64,000 nucleotides of DNA from an uncultured Eubacterium sp. (lineage in GTDB: Bacteria; Bacillota; Clostridia; Lachnospirales; Lachnospiraceae), in the NCBI RefSeq assembly GCF_937958975.1, contig NZ_CALGRE010000022.1:1-64000 (forward strand). Direction: 5' to 3'. A program made the position numbers and the translations under genes. Under the pieces are notes generated by a model that was not told the DNA's origin, did no database searches, and saw nothing but the letters and a program-made list of their open reading frames with translations. This document shows, one piece after another, positions 34,818 to 45,541 of this stretch. The stretch's first letter is position 1. Each line of letters starts with the position of its first letter.

Positions 34818-35585
34818 ATGGCTTATAAAATAATTTTAGACCCAGGACATGGGGGTTCTGACCCTGGTGCAACCTTTAATGGAAGACAGGAAAAGGATGA
34901 TGCGCTGGCACTTGCGATGGCAGTAGGACAGCTTTTGAGCAATGCAGGGTTTGATGTGGAGTATACAAGGACGACAGATGTGTATAATACACCGTTTGAA
35001 AAAGCTATGATTGGAAATAATGCAGGTGGAGACCTGTTTGTATCTTTTCACAGAAATTCCTCTGCTGTTCCCAATATGTATAATGGTGTACAGACACTAG
35101 TGTATAATGATGAGGGAATGAAAGCCGAACTGGCGAGAAATATTAACAGAAATCTTGTGGCGTTAGGATTTGAGGACAAAGGTGTGGTTGAGAGACCTAA
35201 TTTAGTTGTGCTTAGAAGGACAAAGATGCCATCGGTATTAATTGAGACGGGGTTTATTAATTCAGACAAAGACAATGAATTATATGACACAAGATTTGAT
35301 GAAATTGCTCAGGGAATAGCGGATGCTATTATAGACACGTTGGATGACCAGGGAATAACTGCAACGGACACACAGAGCTATAAAATCCAGGTTGGTGCAT
35401 TTAGAAATGGTCAGCTGGCAAATAATATGACAGCACAGTTAAAAGCTCAAGGATTTCCGGCAATGGTTATATCGGAAGACGGTCTTTATAAAGTTCAGAT
35501 AGGAGATTATGAGAGTCTGGATAATGCTGTAGCTATGGAGCAGAGGTTAAGAGCTCTTGGGTATAATACATTTATCAGAAGTTAA
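34818..35585 (+). CDS. N-acetylmuramoyl-L-alanine amidase with SPOR domain
   Basis: Amidase_3 zinc enzyme that cuts the sugar-peptide bond in peptidoglycan. DPGHGGSDPGA (zinc His), FVSFHRNSS (zinc His) and LIETGFINSDKDN (catalytic Glu) are visible. The C-terminal ~70 residues (YKIQVGAFRNGQLANNMTAQLKAQGFPA ... VQIGDYESLDNA) are a SPOR domain, which binds denuded glycan at division or engulfment sites. 255 residues with no signal peptide from ATG 34818, which is unusual for a wall enzyme. The ribosome binding site is weak. Confidence 0.88.
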   Translation: MAYKIILDPGHGGSDPGATFNGRQEKDDALALAMAVGQLLSNAGFDVEYTRTTDVYNTPFEKAMIGNNAGGDLFVSFHRNSSAVPNMYNGVQTLVYNDEGMKAELARNINRNLVALGFEDKGVVERPNLVVLRRTKMPSVLIETGFINSDKDNELYDTRFDEIAQGIADAIIDTLDDQGITATDTQSYKIQVGAFRNGQLANNMTAQLKAQGFPAMVISEDGLYKVQIGDYESLDNAVAMEQRLRALGYNTFIRS

Positions 35586-35601
35586 AAAAATAATGTATTT
35601 A

Positions 35602-35641
35602 CAATCCGCATCCTAAAAGTGGTTTTAGGATGCGGATTTTT
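35602..35641 (+). terminator. terminator of the amidase gene
   Basis: AATCCGCATCCTAAAA pairs perfectly with TTTTAGGATGCGGATT, then T run. Confidence 0.9.
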
Positions 35642-35715
35642 ATTCGTTGTATTTAAGGAGAGAAAATGTTAAAATTGTTCTGATATTAACTGGTATTTTT
35701 TTCAAGGAGATAGAT

Positions 35716-37755
35716 ATGAATCATGGATTTATAAAAGTTGCGGCAGCGACGCCAAAGATAAAAGTGGGAGATTGTGGACACAATGCAAAGGAAATTTGCA
35801 GATTAATTGATGAAGTTTACCAAAATGGTGCTCAGTTCGTGGTTTTTCCCGAATTATGTATTACAGGATATACAGCGGCAGATTTGTTCTGGCAGAAAAA
35901 TATGCTGGATTCAGCTAAAAGAAAATTGATGGAGATTGCAAAACATATTGTAGACATGGAAGTGATTGCAATCGTAGGATTACCTATTGTTTATAAAGAG
36001 AAGCTCTATAATTGTGCGGCAGTTTTATATGATGGGGAAGTTAAGGGGATTGTACCAAAATCATGCATTCCGAATTATTCTGAGTTTTATGAGGCAAGAC
36101 ATTTTTCTTCTGGAAAAGATATTGATGACTATCTGGATTTTTCCGAGATTAGGTCAGAAGATGAAAAATTCGTAATAGGTGGTTCTTATATTATCAAAAA
36201 TTTCAGGTTAAATAATTCATACGATGATGAATATGACGACGAGTATGATGATGAGTTTGACATGCTCAATGATTATATTCCTTTTGGTACAAATCTGGTA
36301 TTTCGTTGTGAAAATATAGAAAATTTTATTTTTGCTATTGAAATATGTGAGGATTTGTGGGTACCGAATCCACCGAGTACAGGTCATGCCCTTGCAGGCG
36401 CTACAATTATTGCAAACCTTTCAGCAAGTGATGAGACTACCGGTAAAGATGTTTACAGGAGAATGCTTGTGTCAGGGCAGTCTGCGAGAACTCTTTCTGC
36501 TTATATCTATGCAGATGCAGGAGAGGGAGAGTCTTCCACAGATTTGGTTTTCTCGGCACACAATATTATTGCAGAAAATGGAAACATAATATCAGAAGCA
36601 CAACGTTTTAAAAATGAAACAATTTATGCGGATATTGATTTAGAAAGATTGATTGCTGAGAGACAGCGAATGACTACCTTTGAGCCCAATATGGATGATA
36701 AGATAAAACCTGAATATGAGTCAATTGAGATTTCGATGGAGCCTATTCGTTTTAAGTTTAACAGGCATATTGATAACGCTCCGTTTGTACCATCGAATGA
36801 GATAGAGAGAGAAAAGAGATGTGAGGAGATTTTATCTATTCAGACAATGGGGTTAAAGAAAAGGCTAGAGCATACAAATTGTAAAAATGCAGTTGTAGGT
36901 ATTTCAGGGGGATTAGATTCTACATTGGCTTTGTTAGTTACAGTGAGAGCTTTTGATAGTCTTGGACTTGACAGAAAAGGTATATTAGCTGTTACTATGC
37001 CAGGCTTTGGAACAACGGATAGAACATATCATAATGCAGTGGAATTGATTCGGGTTTTAGGATGCGATTTTAAGGAAGTAAATATCGCAGAGGCTGTGGA
37101 ACTTCATTTAAAACAAATCGGTCATGATATCAGTATTCATGATATTACTTATGAAAATGCTCAGGCGAGACAGAGAACATATTTGTTGATGGATTTTGCA
37201 AATGAATATAATGGAATGGTAATTGGAACCGGAGATATGTCGGAATTAGCTCTTGGATGGGCAACATATAACGGAGACCATATGTCTATGTATGGTGTAA
37301 ATTCAGGTGTACCAAAAACCCTGGTAAGACATTTAGTAAAATATTTTGCAGATACATGTAGTGATAATGTCTTATCTGATATTTTAAATGATGTTTTAGA
37401 TACACCGGTAAGTCCGGAACTGCTACCACCAAAAGGAGGAAAAATCTCTCAAAAAACAGAGGATTTAGTAGGACCTTATGTATTGCATGATTTCTTTTTG
37501 TATTATGTATTGAGATTTGGTTATACACCTAAAAAAGTGTTATTTTTGGCAGAAAAAGCATTTTATGGAATATATGATAGAGAGACTATAGTGAAGTGGT
37601 TAAAGACGTTTTACAGACGTTTTTTTGCACAACAGTTTAAGAGAAGCTGTCTGCCGGATGGACCTAAAGTAGGGTCAGTAGCAGTTTCACCGAGAGGGGA
37701 CTTGAGAATGCCAAGTGATGCATGTGTAAAAGAATGGCTAGATGAGTTAGAATAA
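35716..37755 (+). CDS. nadE: glutamine-dependent NAD+ synthetase
   Basis: Last step of NAD synthesis. 679 residues: an N-terminal nitrilase-type glutaminase (FPELCITGYTAADLF Glu, VPKSCIPNYSEFYEARHF Lys, EICEDLW Cys) feeds ammonia to a C-terminal synthetase with the P-loop GISGGLDSTLAL and GTGDMSELALGWATYNGDH. Around residues 170-181 an acidic repeat (DDEYDDEYDDEF), encoded by three 12-bp units at 36223-36258, is inserted between strands of the glutaminase. ATG 35716 follows AAGGAG. Confidence 0.95.
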   Translation: MNHGFIKVAAATPKIKVGDCGHNAKEICRLIDEVYQNGAQFVVFPELCITGYTAADLFWQKNMLDSAKRKLMEIAKHIVDMEVIAIVGLPIVYKEKLYNCAAVLYDGEVKGIVPKSCIPNYSEFYEARHFSSGKDIDDYLDFSEIRSEDEKFVIGGSYIIKNFRLNNSYDDEYDDEYDDEFDMLNDYIPFGTNLVFRCENIENFIFAIEICEDLWVPNPPSTGHALAGATIIANLSASDETTGKDVYRRMLVSGQSARTLSAYIYADAGEGESSTDLVFSAHNIIAENGNIISEAQRFKNETIYADIDLERLIAERQRMTTFEPNMDDKIKPEYESIEISMEPIRFKFNRHIDNAPFVPSNEIEREKRCEEILSIQTMGLKKRLEHTNCKNAVVGISGGLDSTLALLVTVRAFDSLGLDRKGILAVTMPGFGTTDRTYHNAVELIRVLGCDFKEVNIAEAVELHLKQIGHDISIHDITYENAQARQRTYLLMDFANEYNGMVIGTGDMSELALGWATYNGDHMSMYGVNSGVPKTLVRHLVKYFADTCSDNVLSDILNDVLDTPVSPELLPPKGGKISQKTEDLVGPYVLHDFFLYYVLRFGYTPKKVLFLAEKAFYGIYDRETIVKWLKTFYRRFFAQQFKRSCLPDGPKVGSVAVSPRGDLRMPSDACVKEWLDELE

Positions 37756-37804
37756 ATAAAAGCTGTGGCAATGTATGAGAGCTAACATTGCCACAGCTTT
37801 TATT
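37755..37804. terminator. bidirectional terminator between convergent genes
   Basis: ATAAAAGCTGTGGCAATGT pairs with ACATTGCCACAGCTTTTAT; serves nadE and the minus-strand gene, whose stop lies at its edge. Confidence 0.85.
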
Positions 37805-38240
37805 TATTCTTACCTTGGTCTATTGTATCTACGATAGCATTGTATAACATCGTATATGTATATTGGCTGTCTTCAGAAAATTTTATGTTTTCAATAGACT
37901 GGGTATCAACAATTTGTTTTGCGATATCTTCAAATGCAGGTTCCACAAGAGGGTACATTGTAGTAATCGTGTCACTTATATTGTCCACTGTGATTGAATT
38001 AATATGGTCGCTGTCGAGAGTTACAGTGACTTCCATTGGATTTCCGTTCAGTGTTACACAGGAAGTATATACTCCGGCCTCATATTGTCCTGATGAAGTT
38101 TCCTTTTCTTTTTCATCATTGTTTTTGTTACAGAACATAAAAATTAATGAAATCACGAGAACAATGCCAAGGAGTACAAATACTACGGTATATATAAGCT
38201 CCCTTAAATGAAATACCATGAATTTTGGACTTTTTCCCAT
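37800..38240 (-). CDS. membrane-anchored FMN-binding-domain-like protein
   Basis: 146 residues with one N-terminal transmembrane segment (YTVVFVLLGIVLVISLIFMF) and an outer domain. GQYEAGVYTSCVTLNGNPMEVTVTLDSDHINSITV recalls the start of FMN-binding (RnfG/NqrC C-terminal-type) domains, but the flavin-linking S(T)GAT motif is absent. The function is therefore open. AAGGAG precedes the ATG at 38240. Confidence 0.5.
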   Translation of the reverse strand: MGKSPKFMVFHLRELIYTVVFVLLGIVLVISLIFMFCNKNNDEKEKETSSGQYEAGVYTSCVTLNGNPMEVTVTLDSDHINSITVDNISDTITTMYPLVEPAFEDIAKQIVDTQSIENIKFSEDSQYTYTMLYNAIVDTIDQGKNK

Positions 38241-38374
38241 ACTGACTCCTTACTTATAGTTTTTTTGTTTTTATAGCCTCACGTCGTAAGACGCTTTGTT
38301 CTATATTTTAATCTATTAAAAAAGGTGAGAAAGTATGCCAATAAATATAGGAAAATATAAAAGATAATTATTTC

Positions 38375-38404
38375 TTGAAATGATAATAGGATTTCAACTA
38401 TAAT
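38375..38404 (+). promoter_or_regulatory. promoter of addB
   Basis: TTGAAA (38375-38380), 18-bp spacer, TATAAT (38399-38404). Confidence 0.7.
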
Positions 38405-38443
38405 GTTTGATAGCAGAGTGAATCACCAGAAGCGGAGGTGCGT

Positions 38444-41400
38444 ATGTCTTTACAGTTTATTATAGGTAGAGCCGGAGCAGGGAAATCTACCCTTTTATAT
38501 AAAAAGTTGATTGAAACATCTATAAAATATAGTGATAAAAATATTGTGGCAGTAGTTCCGGAGCAATATTCTATGGAAACTCAGAAGCAGATTCTTACAA
38601 TGATGAATCAGGAATTTAGCAGGGGAGGTAGTTTTAATATAGAAGTTACCAGTTTTACCAGGCTTGCCTATTCTGTTCTGGAAGAACAGGGAATTATAGA
38701 TTATAAAGTAATGGATGAGTTAGGTAAAACTCTGATTGTGCGGAAAGTTCTGGAAGATTGTAAGAAGGATTTGGTAATTTATAAAGGAAAGGTTTCTAAG
38801 CCCGGATTTTCTGAGAAAATAAAGTCGGTAATTTCAGAATTAAAGCAGTATGGAATTACAGATGAAATTTTAGATGACATGATTTGCATTTCACAGAAAA
38901 GACCGGCACTCAGACATAAACTGAAAGATATTCAGGTAATCAGCCGTGCGTTTGATAACTATATAAAAGATAAGATGATTACGACAGAAGATGTGTTAAG
39001 TCTTTTTTGTAAATATATATCAAAGTCAGAATTGATTCAAAATACATATTTTTATTTTGACAGTTTTACCGGATTCACACCTCTTCAATATAATGTTTTA
39101 GAGCTTTTAATGAAATATTCCAAAGGCGTTATGCTGGCAATAACTTTGCCGGAAGATGAAAAAACTTTTACCAATTATAATAAATATGAATTATTTTCAT
39201 TGAGTAAAGAAACCATTACAAAGTTAAGTATTCTGGCAGAAAAAAACAATATTGGGGTCAAACCGATTCTTGTAGCAGGAGAAAATGAAAAACCATATCG
39301 AATCAGAGAGAATGAAACTCTTTGTTATATAGAAAGAAGCATTTTTAGAAATAAGTTATTAGAGAAGTACAGGCAATCTTGTGAGTCTGTAGAAATATAT
39401 GGAGCTTCCAGTCCTCATAGTGAGATAGAGTTTGTGGGGGCAAAGATATCAGATTTAGTTGTGAATAAAGGATATCGATATAATGATATCGCTATTATTA
39501 CCGGTAATATGGAGGGGTATCACAAGTATATTGAGGAGGAATTGAATAAATATAGCATTCCGGCATTTATAGACCATAAGAGGGATATATCCTCAAATCC
39601 GTTTGTGGATGGTATTATTGCTACATTAGATGTGATTCAGAAAGATTTTTCCTATGATACTGTAATGCATATGGTTAGACTTGGATTCATGGATATCGAT
39701 AGGGATGATGCGGATATTTTTGAAAACTATATCAGGCGTTTTGGGAGAAGAGGATTTAAAAGTTATGGGAGGAAATGGGAAAAAAGTTATCAGGGATTTA
39801 ACGCAGAGAAATTAGAAAAGGTAAATAAAGTAAGAAAAATTATATATGACAATATCTTACCGCTCAGGTCTGTATTCAAAGGAAAAAACAGCAGTATAAA
39901 AGATTTTACATTGGCGGTTTATCAATATGTGTTGAGCCAGAATATGCAGAACAAGATTGAGGAGTATGTAGAGTTTTTTGAACATGAAGGTGAGCTTAGT
40001 TTATCAAAAGAATACCAGCAGACATATTATGCAATTATTTCGCTATTTGAGAAGATTGTAGAACTTATGGGGAAGGAAAGAATGCCTCTCAAAGAATATA
40101 GTGAGATTTTAAAGGCGGGATTTCAATCTGTTAAAGTTGGAATTATTCCGCCGGGATTAGATACTGTAATGGTGGGTGACATTGAGCGTACAAGATTGAA
40201 AGACACAAAGCGAATTATATTCTTTGTTGGTGTAAACGATGGGATAATACCAAAGGCTTCGGCTTCAGGTGGTATTATAACAGATAATGACAGAGACTTT
40301 TTACAGTCGGATATGGGTGAGAATCATTTTACATTAGCGCCGACTGCAAGGGAAAATATTTTTAAGCAGAGAGTATATTTGTACTCTTTGTTTGCTAAAC
40401 CTACAGAAAAAATATGTCTTTCTTTTAGCAAGTCCGATTCGTCGGGAAAAGTATTGAGAAAATCTTATATTATCGGAACGCTGGAAAAGATGTTTGAAGA
40501 TTTAAAAATTATTTCGGTAGATGAAATTAAGAAGAGTATTGATGATATTACAACAAAAAATGCTGCTTTAGAATATTTGGCATCTCATATTACGGAGTAT
40601 AGATTTCAAAAAGAAGATACCTTGTTTGAAATATTATTTTCTAAGCTTTCCAAAGAGGAACAGGGGAGAAAATATATAAAATTAATGCGTGAGGGAGCAT
40701 TTTATAGGAGAAAGAGACCGTTTCTATCAGAGGAGGCTGCCAGAAAATTATATGACAATAAGGAAAATATTGGAATCACAAGATTGGAGAGATATGCAGC
40801 ATGTGCCTATTCCCAGTTTTTAAAGAGCGGATTACGGTTGGGAGAAAGAAAACAGTTTGAGATTGCGGCTTATGATATAGGAAATCTGTTTCACGAAGTG
40901 ATAAATAGATTTTTTGTGGATGTGCAAAAGCGGGATATTTTATGGGAAGAGTTAGAAAAGAGTACAAGTGATTCCATTGTAGAGGAATGCGTGGAAAAGG
41001 TAGTAGAAGAATATGAAAATGATGTATTTGAAGGAACTGCGAGAAATCTTTTTATTAAAAATCAAGTTCGTGAGACTGCATTAAAAACTGTAGAAGTATT
41101 AGTCAGGCATATAAAATCAGGAAGGTTTCAGCCGGCAGAGTATGAATTAAAAGTTTTACATGGACGTATTGACAGAGTAGATACTTATGAGCGTGGAGAT
41201 GATATTTTTGTAAAGGTAATTGATTATAAATCCGGTAATACGGAATTTGATGTTACAGACACGTTTTTTGGCATGCAGATGCAGTTAATGGTTTACTTAA
41301 AAGATGCAATGAATTATGAAAAGTCAAAGAATCCACAAAAGAATGTTATTCCGGGAGCCGGGCTCTATTTTCATATTCATGACCCATATATTAAAAGACC

Positions 41401-41884
41401 GGACTTTATAAAAGCAAAAAAAGATTTTATAAAATCCAATCCGTATGAAACATTGTCGGATGAAGAAATTATGCTGAGAACGATAGAAAATGAAAAATAT
41501 AAGTGTTATCGGATGACCGGGCTTGTCAACTCGGATTTTCAGGTGATTGAATCGATAGATAGTGAACTGGGAGACAAGACAGGGGCATCTAAGATAATTA
41601 AGGTGAATACAACAAAGAATGGAATTGGCAAACAGAGTACAGTAATTGACAGCAAAAATTATATGAAGTTTATTGATTATGTATATGATAAGGCTGAAGA
41701 GATGAGGCAGGAGATAATAAGCGGAAATATAGAAATTAATCCTACAGAAAAGGCATGTTCCTATTGTCCATATGGTGGTGTTTGCGGTTTTGACAGGAAG
41801 CTGGGTGACAGGTATAGAGAAATAGAAAAAATTGATTTGGAATATGTGATATCCCAATTAAATAAGTCAGATGAGGTAGATTAG
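38444..41884 (+). CDS. addB: AddB subunit of ATP-dependent helicase/nuclease
   Basis: Subunit of the AddAB double-strand-break resection complex that loads recombinase after Chi. 1146 residues. Walker A GRAGAGKST near the start; the C-terminal RecB-family nuclease domain has KVIDYKSG, and the iron-sulfur staple cysteines are one in YAACAYSQF and three in the C-terminal ACSYCPYGGVC. ATG 38444 follows GGAGGTG. addA begins one base after the stop. Confidence 0.95.
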   Translation: MSLQFIIGRAGAGKSTLLYKKLIETSIKYSDKNIVAVVPEQYSMETQKQILTMMNQEFSRGGSFNIEVTSFTRLAYSVLEEQGIIDYKVMDELGKTLIVRKVLEDCKKDLVIYKGKVSKPGFSEKIKSVISELKQYGITDEILDDMICISQKRPALRHKLKDIQVISRAFDNYIKDKMITTEDVLSLFCKYISKSELIQNTYFYFDSFTGFTPLQYNVLELLMKYSKGVMLAITLPEDEKTFTNYNKYELFSLSKETITKLSILAEKNNIGVKPILVAGENEKPYRIRENETLCYIERSIFRNKLLEKYRQSCESVEIYGASSPHSEIEFVGAKISDLVVNKGYRYNDIAIITGNMEGYHKYIEEELNKYSIPAFIDHKRDISSNPFVDGIIATLDVIQKDFSYDTVMHMVRLGFMDIDRDDADIFENYIRRFGRRGFKSYGRKWEKSYQGFNAEKLEKVNKVRKIIYDNILPLRSVFKGKNSSIKDFTLAVYQYVLSQNMQNKIEEYVEFFEHEGELSLSKEYQQTYYAIISLFEKIVELMGKERMPLKEYSEILKAGFQSVKVGIIPPGLDTVMVGDIERTRLKDTKRIIFFVGVNDGIIPKASASGGIITDNDRDFLQSDMGENHFTLAPTARENIFKQRVYLYSLFAKPTEKICLSFSKSDSSGKVLRKSYIIGTLEKMFEDLKIISVDEIKKSIDDITTKNAALEYLASHITEYRFQKEDTLFEILFSKLSKEEQGRKYIKLMREGAFYRRKRPFLSEEAARKLYDNKENIGITRLERYAACAYSQFLKSGLRLGERKQFEIAAYDIGNLFHEVINRFFVDVQKRDILWEELEKSTSDSIVEECVEKVVEEYENDVFEGTARNLFIKNQVRETALKTVEVLVRHIKSGRFQPAEYELKVLHGRIDRVDTYERGDDIFVKVIDYKSGNTEFDVTDTFFGMQMQLMVYLKDAMNYEKSKNPQKNVIPGAGLYFHIHDPYIKRPDFIKAKKDFIKSNPYETLSDEEIMLRTIENEKYKCYRMTGLVNSDFQVIESIDSELGDKTGASKIIKVNTTKNGIGKQSTVIDSKNYMKFIDYVYDKAEEMRQEIISGNIEINPTEKACSYCPYGGVCGFDRKLGDRYREIEKIDLEYVISQLNKSDEVD

Positions 41885-41885
41885 C

Positions 41886-44800
41886 ATGAAATGGACAGAG
41901 AAACAGTTGGATGTTATCAATACGAGAGGGAGAAATATATTAGTCTCAGCAGCGGCGGGTTCGGGAAAGACAGCAGTTCTTGTGGAGAGAATTATTCAAT
42001 TAATTACGGATGACAATGCAGATGTTAATATAGATGAATTGTTAGTTGTGACATTTACAAGAGCGGCGGCATCAGAGATGAAAGAGAGAATCAGAGAAGC
42101 ATTGGAAACACTGGCCGAAAGAGAGCCAGAAAATGAAAATATTATGAAACAATTAGCTCTCATTCACAATGCAAATATTTCTACTATTGACAGCTTTTGT
42201 GCCACAGTTGTAAGAGAAAATTTTGATAAGATTGATTTAGACCCTAATTTTAGAATTGCAGATGAGACGGAAATTGAGATGTTAAAAATGGATGTGTTGG
42301 ACCAGATGCTAGAGGAATATTATCTCAATGCAGATGAGTCTTTTATGAATCTGGCAAGACAATATTCTACAGGACGACTGTCTGACAATATAGGGGAAGT
42401 GATTTGTCAATTGTATGAACATGCAAACGGACATAGCAATCCTGAAAAATGGATTCAAAAGTGTGCGGATATTTATCATATCTCTGATGTGGATACATTT
42501 GAACAATCTGAATTTATGCAGCAGCTGCTTATTATTGGTAAAAGAGAAATTTCAGGTATTTTGGACAATTTGAATATGGCTCTTGAAATATCGGAGGAGA
42601 GTGATGGGCCAGGTTGTGGGGATGCCTTAAAGAGATTAATAGAAGATATTGAAACAGTAAAAGATTCTTCTGATTATAATAAAATGAGACTTGCTTTTCG
42701 AGGCATTAAAAGTGTAACACTGCGGGGGTTAAAGGTTGTGATGAAGTAAAGAAAAAACAGGTCCAGGATATTAAGAAAAAGTCAATGGAAAAACTGGCTA
42801 AAATGGAGAGTGTATTATTTAGTCAAACGATGGAAGATATGGTGAAGGATATTCAAAACAGTAGGGAAAGTGTGGATATGCTTGTCATGATGACTCTCGA
42901 CTTTATGAAGCGCTTTGCGAGAGAAAAGGCGGATAAAGGGATTATGGATTTTAATGACCAGGCTCATTTTGCACTGAATATTTTAGTGGAGGAAGATAGC
43001 GAGGGAAATATTTTTCCGTCTGAAGTTGCAAAAGAAATGTCACATAAGTTTAAAGAAATAATGATTGACGAGTATCAGGATAGTAATTATGTGCAGGAGG
43101 ATATTCTTACAAGTGTATCGAGAGGACAGGGAGTCCATAATATTTTTATGGTTGGTGATGTGAAACAGAGTATCTATCGTTTCAGGCAGGCAGAACCTAA
43201 ATTGTTTTTGGATAAATATAGAACTTATTCCTCAGATTTGAAATCGGATAATTGTAAAATTGTTCTGGACAAAAATTTTAGAAGCAGGCGTGAAATAATA
43301 GATAGTGTAAATTATATTTTTGACTACATTATGAATGAAAAAGTAGGAGGGATAGATTATAAGAGAGGAAATGGACTCGAGTATGGTGCAGATTTTGGTG
43401 AAGTTCCCCATGGACAAGATAATTCTACGGAAGTTATTTTAGTAGAAGGAGATGAGAGAAAAGCTGAAGCAGATTTTGTAGCAAAAAAAATACTGGAAAT
43501 CACGGACCCGAAGAATGGTTTGAGAATTACTGAAAAGGGACAGGGGGAGAGAATTGTAAAATATAGTGATATTACGATTCTTCTCAGAAGTGTGAAAGGT
43601 GTCAGTGAAATCTATATGGAGCAGTTAGAGGAGAATGGAATCCCTTCTTTTTCGGATTCAAGAACCGGTTATTATCAGACAAAGGAAGTGAGAACCGTTA
43701 TGAGCGCTTTGTCCATTATAGATAATCCAAGGCAGGATATTCCCTTAGCTGTTGTTTTGGTAAGTCCGATGTTTTCTTTTACCGAGGAGGAGCTGGCTGT
43801 TATAAGGACAGAAAATATTTGTGAAAATTTGTATGAAAACCTTGTTTTGTATCAGGAAAATGGTGAGGATAAAAGGTTGTCTAAGAAGGTTGGTGACTTT
43901 TTAACTGTGCTGAACCGTTTTAGAGACAGCGTGACATATACCAGTGTGTATGACTTAATCAACCAGCTGTTAGAGGAGACAGGATATGATTATTATATCA
44001 CAGCAATGCCAAATGGAAGGAGAAGACATTTAAATATTGAGGCCTTAAAAGAAAAAGCTGTAGCCTATGATAATATCAGTTATAAAGGTTTATTTCATTT
44101 TGTCAGATACATAGAAAAGCTGCAATATTTAGATAGTGATGACGGTGAGGCATCTGTAAATAATGAAAATGATAATATTGTAAGAATAATGTCTATACAT
44201 AAGAGCAAGGGACTTCAATTCCCGGTTGTTTTTCTCTGTGATACCAATGGAGGGGCAAAAAATGATACAGACAAAATTGTTGTCGATGGAGATGGAAATA
44301 TAGGAGTGGATTTTATTGACGGGACATTGAAAGTAAAAACACCAACCATCATAAAGACACTCATTAAAAAAGAAAACAAAAAAGAGGATATGGCGGAGAG
44401 ACTCCGTATTCTTTACGTTGCATTAACACGGGCAAAAGAAAAACTGTATATTACAGGATTTAGTAAAGATATCAATAAAACGGCTGTAGAGTTTTATAAC
44501 AGTATTTATGATAAAGGTACGGAAATGTCTTATATGGATATTGTTGACGCTCCCAATATGATGACATGGATTGGGAAAACAGTAGGGAAAAACAAGGCAT
44601 TTACTAATGTAGCAGAACGATTCATAGGTACACATGATTGTTCGAATACAATGTATGATAGAAATTCAAATATTGTTGTCGATGTGGTCACAAGAGAAGA
44701 TATAGCTTATGAGGAAATGAGGGAAGGTATTTCTGAAGAAATACAAAAAGAGACAATAGATATGCTGATTGATTCAAAAAAGAGTGAGAATCAAGAGAAT

Positions 44801-45541
44801 ATGATTGAAAAAAGATTTTCTTTTCAGTATCCATATTTGGAAGATATCACACTACATTCCAAGGCGAGTGTGACAGAGATTAAGAAGCAAAGCATGGAGT
44901 ATGAGGAGGAAATAGACGGTCATTGTCAATTTGAGGTTCCAAGAGAGGAAATAGAAATGATACCTGATTTTGCAAAGAATCAGCAGGACACTGACAAAAA
45001 GTTATTTGGTGCAGAGCGTGGTACAGCATATCACAGGGTATTTGAGTTGTTGGATTTTGATTTGGAGGAATATAATGAGGAAACCGTGTCTGCAATGATA
45101 AATACTTATGTTGAAAAAGGACTCATGACTAAGGAACAGGCGGATTCTATTTCTTACAGAGATATTATTCAGTTTACAAAATCAAATTTGTTTTATAGAA
45201 TGAAAAAAGCAAAGAAGGCTGGTAAACTTTACCGGGAGAGAAAATTTCTTTTAGGGGTAAAAGCCGGTGAAATAAATCAGAAATCAAACTCCGAGGAGAC
45301 AATGATTGTTCAGGGGATTATTGATGTTTGTTTTGAAGAAGACGGTGAGTTTGTCATCGCCGATTATAAGACGGACAAGGTTGGAAGGATGAAAGAGTTA
45401 GTGGACAGATACCATGTGCAGTTGGAGTGTTATAAATTGGCAATTGAGAGGATTTCAAAGATTCATGTGAAAGAGATGATTATTTATTCTGTGACTTTGA
45501 GTGATGAATTAGAAATAAATGATAAAGGAGAGGTATCATGA
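41886..45541 (+). pseudogene. addA: AddA helicase/nuclease subunit, interrupted by a frameshift
   Basis: UvrD-like helicase plus RecB-type nuclease partner of AddB. Frame one (41886-42749) has the Walker A SAAAGSGKTAVL and TFTRAAASEMKERI. The second frame (ATG 42785 to 45541) has DEYQDSNYVQ, GDVKQSIYRFRQA, MSIHKSKGLQFPVVF, LRILYVALTRAKEKLY and the nuclease IADYKTDK. Between them the frame is lost: adding one G to the GGGGG at 42724-42728 restores a continuous ~1218-residue AddA reading through VKGCDEVKKKQ. This is either a real mutation, a slippage site, or a sequencing error in the homopolymer. Confidence 0.88.

Noticed and set aside
41324..41857. A 177-codon minus-strand frame
   Set aside because: It is opposite the conserved C-terminal nuclease and Fe-S region of addB and lacks a start site.
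41886..45541. Two separate helicase genes
   Set aside because: The motifs of one AddA are divided between the frames in proper order, and one base restores a normal-length protein.
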